A stretch of DNA of 64,000 nt from Prorocentrum cordatum. Taxonomy: Eukaryota > Sar > Dinophyceae > Prorocentrales > Prorocentraceae. Made by a program: the position numbers and the translations under genes. A model generated the notes under the pieces. That model was not told the origin of the DNA. It saw nothing but the letters and a program-made list of their open reading frames with translations, and searched no databases. Each line of letters opens with the position of its first letter. Position 1 is the stretch's first letter. The stretch is taken from positions 72,501 to 136,500 of the forward strand of contig CAUYUJ010020705.1 in assembly GCA_963575745.1 (NCBI GenBank), in the 5' to 3' direction. Positions 11,588 through 22,657 of this stretch are shown here, piece by piece.

Positions 11588-12110
11588 ACCTGCGCGGGTC
11601 TTTGGCTGGTGAGATCAGCAGCGAGAAATGTTGACGTCGTCCTCGATGGTGCGATCCCAGAAGATACGTTCCCATTCACGAGGCGATCTGGCCGCTTTCC
11701 TTCAGGATGTCCGCCCACTTCCGAACATGGAGCCGCAGCAAGCTCAACAACGTCCAGGTGCAAAACGGGATGCTGATCCCGAGTTGGGCGGCGCTGCTCG
11801 CGCGGTCCAAAAGCATGTCACAACAAAAAACATGGACCTGATATATTCATCATGAGCTGGTATAAGAGTGAAGGGGCCACGGCCTGTTCGCCAGATGCCA
11901 AACTCAGCACAATGTCAGCGTGTGATTAACAAATCCGTGGCGTAGGTGGCGCATTTCTGACTATAACAATAACGAGCGCATGAACAAAGGAATGAATGAA
12001 TCAATACAAAGATCAAGAAACTAGTTACTTGATGGCACGACGAATAAGACTAATAATAATAATACGAATAATAATGATAATAACTAGAATACGAAAAATG
12101 ACGACACCTA
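11588..12110. other. Complex to AT-rich spacer
   Basis: The first 250 bases contain several short protein-like minus-strand pieces in different frames (one contains WERIFWDRTIEDDVN), suggesting a decayed coding segment. Beyond 11850 the sequence becomes AT-rich and anonymous. Confidence 0.35.
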
Positions 12111-12117
12111 TGATACG

Positions 12118-12312
12118 AATAAGACATATATACATATACATATATATATATATATATATGATTGTGATGTGTAAATATAAATATATAGCCACAAAAAACT
12201 AAATACGATATATATGAAGATATTGTATTAAACAAAAGAAAGAATCCGAAAAAAACAAGCAAACAAACAAACAAACAAACAAACAAAACACAAACAAACA
12301 AACAAAACAAAA
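12118..12312. repeat. (TA)n and (AAAC)n simple repeats
   Basis: An ATATAC/TATATA tract at about 12125-12160 and an AAAC tetranucleotide array at about 12255-12312, with AT-rich sequence between. Confidence 0.85.
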
Positions 12313-12894
12313 AAACTCCACTGCTCGGGCGAAATCGCGGGGGTGGCGCCCGCCAAATGGAAACACAACGGCGGCGGCGCTGGCGATGAGCGCCGACGCC
12401 CAGCCGCCAGCCACAACGCGACAGAAACAGCACTGACTGGGGGAGGGTGAAAGGAGGGAGGCACGGGCGGCAGAAGCAAGGGCCGTGAGCCAGGGCGACA
12501 CCTGTTCGCAATGAAAGAGAACTGCTGTCGGCGCTCGCATCCGCACTTCCCATGCGCTTGTCTGTCGAACCGATGCGCCTCCCTCGCCCTGGCCGCAACC
12601 AGGGGGACGCCAGCTGCCTCGAAGGCCAGCGAGCAAACCGGGCTGGACGAAAGGAGGGGGGCAAAGGAGGGGGGCGTGGCCAAGCGGCGATTTGCCAAGC
12701 AACTCACATAGTAATGTTCCGAGCGCCTGCTGGCGTCGAAAGCGGCCACGCATCGAGGACTGCCCCTCGGCGGGGCGACCGAAACCAGCTGCGCGCAGCA
12801 GGTTTCGCAACCCCCCGGTCCTTTCCCGGCCTTTCGTCCGACCCGAGCAAGACGGGCAGTCCTCGTCCCCCCGTCTGTCGCGGTCTGTCTGTAG
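12313..12894. other. GC-rich sequence, no gene recognised
   Basis: Unique GC-rich DNA with several open frames on both strands that extend into the ACG array. No motif or splice structure selects one. Confidence 0.4.
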
Positions 12895-13018
12895 TCGTCG
12901 ACGACGACGACGACGAGTAGGCCCGGCGTAGTCGTCGACGACGACGACGACAACGACGACGACCGTCGTCGTCGACGAACACAAAGGGAACGACGACGAA
13001 GACGAGGACGATGACGAG

Positions 13019-13071
<53 letters not shown>

Positions 13072-13202
13072 GACGAGGAGGACGGACGGCGGACGGCGAC
13101 GGCGACGACAACGACGACGCCGACGACGACGACGACGACGCACTGCGGATGCCATACGGCGGGGGGGGTGTTGCGCAGGCCCGCCGCTGTAGTCGACGGC
13201 GC

Positions 13203-13236
<34 letters not shown>

Positions 13237-13328
13237 AACAAATGACGATGACGACGACGACGACGACGAATACAACGCACTGCGGATGCCGCATGGGGGC
13301 GGGGAGGGCTGCGCAGGTCCGCTCTAGC

Positions 13329-13368
<40 letters not shown>

Positions 13369-13419
13369 AACGACGCACTGCGGACGCCGCACGGGGAGGG
13401 GTGCGTAGGCCCCCTGTAG

Positions 13420-13453
<34 letters not shown>

Positions 13454-13455
13454 CT
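12895..13455. repeat. Compound ACG/GAC array with three spacer units
   Basis: ACG and GAC arrays alternate with a ~55-base spacer beginning GCACTGCGGATGCC and ending near a GCGCAGGYCC-type sequence. Spacers start at about 13140, 13277 and 13376, so the whole behaves as a higher-order tandem repeat with variable-length ACG tracts. Confidence 0.85.
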
Positions 13456-13700
13456 GAGAGGGGGAAAGCCTCGGTTGTAGGCGACCCTTATAACTACATC
13501 TAAACTAAAGGCTACCGTTTTGAGGCCGTCATGCAGGGGGGTACACGATTCCCTCACGCGACGACCCCCTGTCGCTCGTGATTAAAGAAATGCTTCGCGC
13601 CCCGCGGGGTCTATTCATGAGCGCCCGGGGGGGGCATGCCTGATGTTTAATCACAAGCTGACATTCTGGCGGGAATTAGAATTGCAAGATCGACACCAAG
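13456..13700. other. Spacer with weak inverted repeat
   Basis: Unique sequence. GTGATTAAAG at about 13578 and TTTAATCAC at about 13649 form a loose inverted pair around a GC-rich middle. No gene seen. Confidence 0.35.
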
Positions 13701-14108
13701 ATGTCGACGCCCGCGCGCCTACGCACGCCGGCCGTCCTGTATGTTCACTTCTGCTCGGCGCTGCAGGACGTGGGTGGGATCTCGTCTGCTACCGCTTTCG
13801 CGGCTGTTGCCACCGCCAGTGAGGAGGAGTGGTCCTATTCGTTCGGATGCGAGCTTCGCGGCTGCCTGTCACTTCCCCACGTCCTTGGTCCACTCTACCA
13901 CGCTGCATGGGTAGGTTGGGTCCGCATCCAGCTCTGGAGACAGCGATGGAAGAGTCTCCGCGGTGGCCACGGCTGCGTTCTGCCGGCAAAGCAAGGGCTG
14001 GGCGCCGTACTGTCCACTAGTGAGGCTGTCATCGTTTCTCTCGTCTGTGAAGAATTAAGAAAGAAAATGGCCGTTTTTCTCGTCAGCGACGAAAGCGAAC
14101 GGCGGTAA
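13701..14108 (+). CDS. Hypothetical 135-residue ORF
   Basis: ATG-initiated frame of 135 codons in non-repetitive DNA, with balanced composition. A hydrophobic/aromatic middle (HVLGPLYHAAWVGWVRIQLW) could be a single membrane-associated helix; the C-terminus is charged (EELRKKMAVFLVSDESERR). I do not recognise a family. Overlapping minus-strand frames are comparably long, so it may be chance. Confidence 0.25.
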   Translation: MSTPARLRTPAVLYVHFCSALQDVGGISSATAFAAVATASEEEWSYSFGCELRGCLSLPHVLGPLYHAAWVGWVRIQLWRQRWKSLRGGHGCVLPAKQGLGAVLSTSEAVIVSLVCEELRKKMAVFLVSDESERR

Positions 14109-15125
14109 AGTGGGAGAGCTCGACCAATCTGGCGTCGCCGACTTTGCTGGCGAAGGTGAAGGCTCGGGGTTTTCCTTGAACACGAGTCCCGTTTACAGTC
14201 TTACTTGAAGGCGGCAAGTCCCCGAGAGGGTTTCCCAAGGTGGGCAAGCGTAGGCCAGTGTGACCCGCTCGTACCCCACCCGGCATGACTGTGAAGTGCC
14301 TTTTCTTGCCCTGACGCGCCTTCTTGCCCATGCAGGGCGCTCAAGGAGCACTTGCCGTGGATCTTCGCGTTGAAGGCGAAGCACTCACTGTTCAATGCCA
14401 TGAGCGGCAACGGAGCAGGGACTTTTCAGTGCCCGCTCCGCTACCAAGAAATAGGGCACCGGACAGTGCCCCAGAGAAAATGAAACAATAAGAATATGAC
14501 TCAAGATGTGGAGAAAATACAGAATGTAGGGGAAAATGCTTTGCAATGAAAGCATTGCAGTCTGCTTTGCAGCCGCTTTTACCTGGAAGCTTGAGCCGGA
14601 GGCGGCGGAACGCACAGCAGAAGAGATGGGGGATTATGCGAATACCACCTTCGACGAGGATCGCGCCAAAGAGGAGGTGAAACTAGACCGAACATGGGAG
14701 CCGGCCGCACGAATGGGGCCGGCTCCGCTACCACGTCGAAGACAACGTGGCGACGTCACACGGTAGATCGCAGGCAATATCATAGGAATGGTATTGCAAA
14801 GGTGACGGTGAGGATGGCGCGATGCTCCTTTCTTCTTCTTTTTTCCACCTGCAACGGACTGTTGTGTCAGTGCCCTCTCCACGTGTACTGTACAGTTGAA
14901 CGGTTGAGGTATGAGCTCATCTTGAGCCAAACGCCCACCGGTGGGGGGGGCAAATGGTAACCAGACGCCGCGCGACTGCTATCCCACTACTAGGATGGCG
15001 CGATGCTCCTTTCTGGTGGGACGCATGTGTCCATGCGTCGACATTTGGGGCGCGCGTGCCCTGAGCCGAGGCAGCAGCGGAGCGCGTGCCGCGTCCCCCC
15101 AGACGCCTCCCTTTAAAAGTCCCCC
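14109..15125. other. Unique sequence with a possible minus-strand transcript remnant
   Basis: Contains a minus-strand 82-codon frame (14083-14331, Arg/Lys-rich, unrecognised) and a spliced-leader-like sequence at 14921-14941. A 15-base sequence reading GGATGGCGCGATGCTCC is present twice, at about 14812 and 14994, followed in both by TTTCT, so a short local duplication is present. Confidence 0.35.
14921..14941 (-). other. Possible relict dinoflagellate spliced leader
   Basis: On the minus strand this 21-mer begins CCG and ends TTTGGCTCAAG. The dinoflagellate trans-spliced leader is also 21-22 nt, begins CCG and ends TTTTGGCTCAAG. Fifteen of 21 positions agree, including the last 11. It is not an SL RNA gene, because CAAG is followed by ATGAG and not by a GT donor. 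Relict leaders in the genome mark re-integrated mRNAs, so this could be the 5' end of a retroposed copy reading down from 14921. Confidence 0.3.
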
Positions 15126-15255
15126 TCCCCTCCTCCTCCTCCTCCTCCTCCTCCTCCTACTCCTCCTCCTCCTCCTCCTCCGCCTCCTCCTCCTCCTCCT
15201 CATCCTCCTCCTCCTCCTCCTCCTCCTCCTCCTCCTCCTCCTCCTCCTCCTCCCC
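15126..15255. repeat. (CTC)n microsatellite
   Basis: CTC array of about 130 bases with single interruptions, pyrimidines on the plus strand. Confidence 0.95.
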
Positions 15256-15679
15256 TCTGGGGCACCCGCCCCTCCACAGCACGTGGTGTGCCCAAAACTG
15301 TTGTTGCCCAGTCGCACTCGCAAGGAGCCATGTTGCAACATGTGGGCATATATTGACAAGAGAAACAGGACAGGACATACGGCAGTGTCAAACGCTCCAC
15401 CGGCACTCAAGCCTAGGATTCCGACTCTTCCGAGAGCCCCTACAAGAAATGCCCAGATCTTAAGAAGAGTGCAATGTTGGACAGCGCTGGCAGAGCCCAG
15501 GAACCAGCGCCGAGGAATCCACAACTCAAGAGGTTGGAGGAGCTCGAGCAGCACCTCAACGGGGCACGCATCGACAGCTTAAACAAGCAGCAGAATGGGC
15601 CCGCCACTTTCCCAGGGCCGCGATCCTCTGTAATGAACCCAGCACGGCCCAAGTTACGTAGGGGAAAGTATCCTATTGC
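15256..15679. other. Unique sequence, no gene recognised
   Basis: Non-repetitive sequence with modest open frames on both strands, none with recognisable motifs. Confidence 0.4.
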
Positions 15680-16030
15680 ATGGGTGCATTGCGTGGCATT
15701 GCTTGGCATATTGTTTGGCCTATTGCTTGGCATGTTGCTTGGCATCTTGCTTGGCAGATTGCTTGGCAAATTGTTTGGCACATTGCTTAGCATATTGCTT
15801 GACATTGCTTGGCATTGCTTGGCATGGCTTGGAACTAGGTGGCATTGCTTGTCAGTGCTTGGCAGTGCTTGGCATTGCGTGGAATTGCTTGGCATTGCGT
15901 GGCATTGCTCGGCATTGCGTGGCATTGCTGTGCAATTCTTGGCTTTGCGTTGCATTGCTTGGCATTGCTTGGCATTACTTGGCTGTGCTTGGCATTGCTT
16001 GGCATTGCTGTGCAGTTCATGGCATCGCAG
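15680..16030. repeat. TTGGCATTGC 10-bp tandem repeat
   Basis: About 35 degenerate copies of the 10-mer TTGGCATTGC with variants. Minus-strand translation gives Asn/Gln/Cys/Pro-rich repeats. Confidence 0.9.
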
Positions 16031-16044
16031 ACACTGCATGCCGA

Positions 16045-16275
16045 AGCAACAAGGAACCAAGACCAAGGAACCAAGCAACCAAGATCAAGGAACCAAGGCA
16101 CCGGAACCAAAGAACCAAGACCAAGGAACTACGGAACAAGACCAAGGACCGAAAGAACCAAGACCAAGGAGCCAAGGAACCAATACTAAGCAACCAAGGA
16201 ACCAAGATCAAGGAATCCGAGGAAGGCAGCAAAGAACGAAGGAGCCAGGGAACCAAGGAACCAAGACCAGAAGAA
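16045..16275. repeat. CCAAGGAA/CCAAGACCAAGG tandem repeat
   Basis: Degenerate tandem array of ACCAAGGAACCAAGA-type units immediately after the TTGGCATTGC array. Confidence 0.85.
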
Positions 16276-16513
16276 AAACCCGAGAAGCAAGGAGAACAAA
16301 AATGAAGACGATGACCAGCAGCAAGTTTTGCCCCGAACCACACCGACTCCTGCTGGACAGGCACGTCTCGTGACAAGTGGACGACGTCCGCGGCGGTACT
16401 GGCAACGAATCCTTTTCAGAATGAAGAGGAGGTGCAGTCGGTCTTTGCTACCATTATTTCCGTCCACATGTTGGTCCTCTTGAGGATGGAGGGGAAAGGA
16501 TGGAGGAGGCCCC

Positions 16514-16588
16514 TCGCTCCGCAGGGACTTCTTCCACATTCGGCAAGTCCTTCTCGGACCACATCGTCGCTGTGCCATCCTCGGGGTC
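16514..16588 (-). CDS. APEDG-type exon-like block, copy at 16.5 kb
   Basis: Minus-strand block of exactly 25 codons aligned without gaps to four others in the window. It reads DPEDGTATMWS, then LPNVEEV and ends AER. It is the most diverged copy (AAK replaced by AE). The downstream flank (16479-16517) is a 39-nt pyrimidine-rich stretch starting GC and ending AAG, which fits a short GC-AG intron. If spliced, the frame stops within about eight codons. Family unknown. Confidence 0.5.
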
Positions 16589-16619
16589 CGATCGCGGTGC
16601 TCCCGTACTGTTCACGAAC

Positions 16620-17953
16620 TGGACACACACATACACACACATACATACACACACACATACATACATACATACATACATACATACATACATACATACGTAC
16701 ATACATACATACATACGTACATGTATACATACAGACAGACAAACAGACAGGCAGGCATACATACATACATGCATACACACATGCATGCATAGACAGTCAT
16801 TAATTAAATCAGTCAGTCATTAATTCATACATTCATTCGTACTGACATACATACATATATATACACTACATACGCACATGCTTGCACACGTGCACACGTG
16901 CACCGTACATACGTATACACGTACTCACGTACATACGTGTGCACGTGTATACGTACATGTACACACATGCATGCATACATTCATACGTATACACTTACGT
17001 ACATACATACATACATACCTACATGCACACAAACGTCCATACAGGTATACATGCATACATGCATACATGCATACATGCATACATGCATATGTGCATGCAT
17101 ACATGCATGCATACATGCATGCATGCAGACAGACATACAGGCAGGCATGCAAACATGCATATCCACCTACCTACCCAAATACAGACAGACATGCATGCAT
17201 GCAGGCAGGAATGCATACCTGCATACATAGACACATACACACATATAGACCGACCTACATGTATAAATGCGTACATGCATGCGTATATACATACATACAT
17301 GGATTACATGCATACGTAGATACATACATACATACGTACATGCATGCATACATGCATACATACATACATAGTCAGTCTTTAATTCATACATTCATTCATT
17401 GGTACTTACATACATACCTATATACACACGTACATACGCACATACGTGCACACGTGCACCGTACATAAGTATATACGTATATGTACACACATACATGCAT
17501 ACATCCATACAAATATTCGTACGTACATACACACATACCTACATGCACACAAACGTCCATACAGGTATACATGCATACATGCATACATGCATACATGCAT
17601 ATGTGCATGCATACATGCATGCATGCATACATACATGCATGCATGCAGACAGACATACAGGCAGACATGCAAACATGCATATCCACCGACCTACCTACAT
17701 ACATACAGACATGCATACATGCAGGCAGGGATACATACCTGCATACAGATACACATACATACATACATATAGACAGACATACATGCATAAATGCATGCAC
17801 GCATGCGTATATACATACATACAGGATTTACATACATACGTAGATACATACATACATACATACATGCATGCACACATATATGCCTTACATTACATCACAT
17901 TACACTACATGGCATTACATTACATTACGTACATACATACATACATACATACA

Positions 17954-17989
<36 letters not shown>

Positions 17990-18005
17990 CACACACACAC
18001 ACACA
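16620..18005. repeat. (ATAC)n/(ATGC)n array with 520-bp internal duplication
   Basis: About 1.4 kb of TACA/ATAC and GCAT tetranucleotides. A landmark, AAACGTCCATACAGGTATAC, occurs at 17031 and 17551, so a 520-bp block (about 16850-17380) is repeated at 17390-17900. All frames give Tyr/Ile/His/Thr or Cys/Met/Val repeats; none is a gene. Confidence 0.95.
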
Positions 18006-18069
18006 CTGTGGACGGACCCGGCGGTCCCTTCACAGCGCCCCCTCGGCATCCTGGACCTCCCAGACAGGC

Positions 18070-18525
18070 TCGGGTAGCCCAAGAGAGCCAAAGGGCGGAG
18101 GGAGGCTCACGAGATTGCGTCAGAGTGCGCCAAAAGGCGTCCGAGAAGGTCGAGCGGGCTCCCAAGCCCGCCCAAGAGCCACCAAAAGATGGCGGTGGCC
18201 CCAAGAGGCTGCAAGACGGCTCTGCCCAGGGCCCCCGTTTCAGCGTCAGATGGCTCTAAAGAGGGCCCCCAAAAAACTCCAAGGGACCGACATGAGCCCC
18301 CCAAAAAAACCCAAGACCGCCCCAAGATTGCCCCAAATGGCCGCCAAGACGTCACAAGTATGGCTCCAAGCGAGCCCACGATCGCACTAAGATGCGCCCA
18401 AAGACCCTGCCAGACAGCTACCAAATGACCCCAGAGAGCCCCACGAGGCCCCAAGGGATCCTTGAATTTGCCCCAAGATGGCCCGGAGAGGCCCGAAGAG
18501 AGCTCGGAGAGACCCAAAAGTATCC
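18070..18525. repeat. Degenerate CCCAAGANGGCC repeat
   Basis: Loosely periodic CCCAAGA-GGCC motifs with ~10-12-base spacing. The same texture fills the interior of the three end-defined elements and occurs at 45440-45570 and 50160-50720. Frames read Pro/Lys/Arg-rich (plus) or Leu/Gly/Trp-rich (minus). Confidence 0.75.
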
Positions 18526-19211
18526 CCTCTTTTTAATTTTGCGCCCTCAGCGATCCCTCGCGCCCTCTCAAGGGGGAAGCGCTGTTCGTCCTCGTGTCCT
18601 CGTGCTGGCCAGATGACCCCGCCTTCGGTTCCTTGGCCTGGCGACTTTCGTGAACCACCGCCCTCCTCTCTTGATCTTCGCTCCCCTCCCTGCCGAGTTT
18701 CTCCTCCTCGCCACCTCTCCGAGCTTACTGGTTTGTTCCACATGCTGGCTGATTTCCTCGCCTCAGATGCATTCCTCCAGCTCTCCCCGTGACCTCCAAG
18801 AAAGGCCCTAGGGGCCCGCGAAGGGCCCAAGAGACCCACAGTGAAGAGGCCCCAAAGGGGCCCCACGAGAACCTCAATACTAGCTCAATAGCCCCCCACT
18901 AGGAGCGTGAACCCCAGGACACCAAGACCCTGAAGAGCCCCCCAAAACCACAAGCCCGAGAAGCTGGGAGAACAGCGCTGACCTGGCCCGACCCGCTCTG
19001 AGCCCCCTCGGGCCAGCGCCTTCCGTGACTCGCGCTCCCGAGCTCGACTCCCACTGCTCGCCGCACCCGCGAGGGCCGCGCACCTTCGGCGCCGGTCCTC
19101 TCGTCTCGGAATCCTGCCTCCCCGACCCCGCCGTCGTCGCGCGCGCCAGCCGCTGCGCGGCGCGGCGCGCACTTCTTACCTCTTACACCTTCTCCCCGAC
19201 TCGACCCAATT
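18526..19211. other. Unique sequence, no gene recognised
   Basis: Complex sequence with short frames on both strands. The last 150 bases lead into a perfect-stem hairpin. No conserved domain seen. Confidence 0.4.
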
Positions 19212-19317
19212 CGCCCCCTGAGATCCTTCAGTTCGGCGATCTGGCCCTTGAGCGTCTCCATGGCGACTGGGAGACGCTCAGGGACCAGATGGCCGAACTG
19301 AAGGATCTCAGGGGGCG
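19212..19317. repeat. 106-nt near-perfect inverted repeat (hairpin)
   Basis: Two arms of about 46 nt, mismatched at about three positions, around a 10-nt loop centred at 19264. The left arm runs CGCCCCCTGAGATCCTTCAG onward; the right arm is its reverse complement. Both strands encode a similar short coiled-coil-like peptide (AELKDLRG). The size and stem resemble a miRNA-precursor hairpin or a fold-back duplication of coding sequence; expression cannot be judged. Confidence 0.8.
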
Positions 19318-20069
19318 TACCCAATGACCTCCCCAACCCCCCCAGGCGCCCGCGAGACGACGCGACTCGTCAACAGCGCGCACGTGCCTGTGGCCCCCCT
19401 TCACCGCACAGGCGCCTCTCGCGCGCGGCGTGCGCGCACCCCCCGACGTACGCGATCACGCGAGCAGAAGGCATGTGCATCTGCGCGCGCACCCGCCATG
19501 CTAACACGTTGACCTGCCCCGCGCCATCAGCGCTATTTGCCCATGGGTCGGAAGAAGTAGGTAGAAACATGAAGTATGAAGGCGTTGAAAATAGATTGGT
19601 GTCCGCCCGCCCCCTAAAGATGACGGAAAAGGTAACCACTCAATCATTGAAGTAGGAAGGCGCTGAAAGTAGATTGGCATAATTGTGGGATTACAAAAGT
19701 ACCTACTTTCAACGACCGATGGGTACCCGCTCCCATGCCCACGCAACACCACCATCCTCTTGGCACCGCGCTCGCACGCCATGCGCTATGCCAATCATGG
19801 CCTGCTACAGTTCGCGTATGCTATGAAGCACGTCAATCAACTAGAGGCAGCAAACGATTACCAAGGGGCGTACCCAACCCAACTGCAACTGGTATCAGCA
19901 TCAATCCAAGACGAATGCATATTTGACAGGTCGCATTGATCTGCGAACTGCATCGGGACCTGCCTTGCGCGCACCGAGAAAGCACTGCGAGTGGCACAAA
20001 AGGGAAACTCAGTTACAGGTCCTGTAATATCGACGGTTGAGCAATCGGCAACGCCCAGGTAGGCGAAGC
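19318..20069. other. Unique sequence with a short direct repeat
   Basis: A segment with AAAATAGATTGGTGTCC near 19591 and AAAGTAGATTGGCATAA near 19667 is a short diverged direct repeat (GAAGTATGAAGGCG / GAAGTAGGAAGGCG precede them). Nothing else recognised. Confidence 0.4.
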
Positions 20070-20809
20070 ATATTTGGATCTGAGTAGGGGGCGTCAATCC
20101 GCTGAACCTCCCTGGAGCTCACAGAAATACTGTCAACTGCGCTCAGGGAGGCGATTAAAAGTTTGAATCTGCGTACCGTTGCATTCCGCTAGACCTCCCA
20201 GCAGTCCACTAAGTGCCGACGGATGCTCAGTTGGCAGGGCTCAGGGAGGGAGGGGGGTACACGATTTGGATCTGCGTAGCGCACCATTCCGCTGGACTTC
20301 CCATGATCAAGCCCACGGAAGAGTCGACAGTTACGCATTTGGCAGCACCTAGGAAGGCGAGGTCTAGTTTGAATATGCGTAGCGTAAACAATTTGGATAT
20401 GCGTAGCGCGCTACTCTGCTGAACTTCGCTGTGCTCACTGAAGAGTCGACAGTTAAGCATTTGGCAACGCCGAGGAAGGCGAGGTCTAGACTGAATCTGC
20501 GTAGCGCGTCACCCTGCTGGACCTCACAGAAAACCACCAAGCTGCCGACGGATGCGCACTTGGCATTGCCCAGGAAGGGCAGTACACAATTTGGATATGC
20601 GTAGCGCACCGCTCTGCTGGACTTCCCATGAGCTCACGGAAGTGTCGGCAGCCGATCACCTGGCAGCTCCCTGGAAGGCGAGGTCAATCTTGGATGTGCA
20701 TATCGCGTTACTCCGCTGGACCCCCCCACGAGCTCAGGAAAGGTGCCAGAAGTTACTGCTTTCGGCAACGCCCAAGGAACGGGGTAATAACTTGGGCCTG
20801 AGTAGCGTA
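20070..20809. repeat. ~90-110-bp degenerate tandem repeat
   Basis: Units start with a TTTGGATCTGCGTAGCG-like sequence and contain CCGCTGGACTTCCC, GAGCTCACGGAAG and GGCAACGCC-like segments. About seven units are seen, strongly diverged. One more unit continues at 22121-22200, beyond an inserted element. Confidence 0.75.
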
Positions 20810-22120
20810 ACGGGTCAGAGGCGTGCTAAGATCTCCAGTAACTGGTTAACAATAACTCTATACTTCGCGCGCGCGGAGCGGCCCCTGGGGGTCCCCGGCC
20901 GGAAAGTACCCCGGCAAGGTCCTGGGACACCCCCGGCAAACTCGGGTCAGAGATGGTTGTCCTCCTGGGTGCGACCTTCCACGCTCCCCGGAGCGCGCCA
21001 AGAGGGCCCCAACAGGCTTCCAAGACGGTCCAAGAGGGTTCCGAATCACCGAACGATCGGCCCAAGACGCCCAAAACGGCCTCAAGACGGCCTAAGAAGC
21101 TTCCAAGACGTCCCAAGAAAGCCCCGACCCTTTCCAAGAGAGCTAGAGGCCAAAATCGTTGATTTGCATAGGGTTTTTCAAGGTTTTTGGCTTCCTCGCC
21201 TTTTCGCGTTTCCGACGCTCCAAGACGGCCCAAGAAGCCTCCAAGACCACCCCAAGACGGCCCAAGAGGCCTCCAAGAGAGCCCCAAGACCACCCAGGAG
21301 GGCCCCACGACAGCCCAAGAGGCGCCCAAGACGGTCCAAAAGGACCCCAAGAAACATGGAGACCACGAACCGAGAATCCGAGCCTTCCGCTCCAAGAGGC
21401 CTCCTGGAAGCTCCAAGATGCCCCCAAGAGGCCCCAAAAGGCGACAAGGGGCCCGAAAGAGACCCCAAGAGGTTCGACAACGACTCCCGAGAGTCTCCAA
21501 GAAGCCCTCGAGAGGCATCCAACGAGATCCCAATGAGCGTCCACGAAGCCTCAGAGCGCCAAAACCATTGATTTCCATTGGGTTTTTCTAGGTTTTTGGC
21601 TTCCTCGCCTTTTCGCCTTTCCGACGCTCCAAGACGGCCCAAGAAGCTTCCAAGACCACCCCAAGACGGCCCAAGAGGCCTCCAAGAGAGGCCAACGACC
21701 GTCCAAGAGAGCCCCACGACAGCCCAAGAGGCGCCCAAGACGGTCCAAAAGGACCCCAAGAGGGCCCCAAGAGAGACCCAAGATGGAGACCACGAACCGA
21801 GAATCCGAGCCTTCCGCTCCAAGAGGCCTCCTGGACGCCCCAAGAGGCTCGTAAGAGGCCCCAACAAGCGACACGGGGCCCGAAGAATGCAAAAAGAAAA
21901 CTGCAGAATGTTGTTTTGTTCCCTGCGATCGTATTCACGAGCCGCCACCTTCCGAAACAGAAGGTTCAGGCGGGCAAAGAATGGTTCCCGCCTGCGAAAT
22001 CACCCAAAGCCAGCCATCCATAAACAGAAAAATAACCCAGCAGCACCCCATTGACAACGATCACACGGGCACTCGACAGCCGTGCACCAATACGGGCCGG
22101 CGGAATGAACGAAGCGATTA
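20810..22120 (+). mobile_element. Dispersed element with conserved ends, copy 2, flanked by 24-bp duplication
   Basis: Longest of three copies. It starts at ACGGGTCAGAGGCGTGCTAAG (the outermost CGCCGGCCC seen in the other copies is missing) and ends with GGGCCGGCGGAATGAACGAAGCGATTA. Identical 24-bp sequences flank it at 20786-20809 and 22121-22144, consistent with a target-site duplication inside the older tandem array. Its interior holds two near-identical ~370-bp blocks (about 21180-21430 and 21590-21840) of CCAAGACGGCC repeats. No protein gene recognised. Confidence 0.7.
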
Positions 22121-22657
22121 AATAACTTGGGCCTGAGTAGCGTATAGCTCCGCTGGACCATCCAGCAAGCTCACAGAAGTGCCGATGCTGGCAGGGCCCA
22201 GAGAGAGGCCAGGAACAAACGAATAGGAATCGAGGGGACGGCGAGAAAGGGAAAAGCGGGAGGCGGCAGCGAGGAGGGGAGAAAGCGGGAGGAGGAGAAG
22301 AACAGCGCTGCTCAGTTCAAGACGAAGATCAAACCAAGGGAACCCACTGAAGGCTGGGGGAGATGAACGAACAAGACAAACGCCTCCATCGACAACCATC
22401 GCGCAAGGCCCTGGCCTCTCGACTGCCACCTCCCTGATGTGCACATCCCTGATTGCTGTCCCTCGCGCATGCCCCAGGACGCCAGCTCGAAAGACCAAGA
22501 CATATTCATACTTAGACACATATATATATATAGATATATACACGGTGAACCCACACACAAACACATCTTCTGCGTCGGCGGCTAGGCAGACTGACTGCTC
22601 TGGCGGAAGGGCAAATCGTGGACGAGAAAATGCGAAATGCAAACACACACACACACA
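22121..22657. other. End of tandem array, then unique sequence
   Basis: 22121-22200 is the interrupted tandem unit. The rest is unique sequence with a short TATATAGATATA tract near 22520 and an AC dinucleotide run at about 22641-22657. Confidence 0.5.

Noticed and set aside
14921-14941. Spliced-leader RNA gene
   Set aside because: CAAG is followed by ATGAG, not a GT donor, and no Sm-like site follows; kept only as a possible relict leader.
16620-18005. Tyr/Ile/His- and Cys/Met/Val-repeat ORFs
   Set aside because: Translation of the ATAC/ATGC tetranucleotide array.
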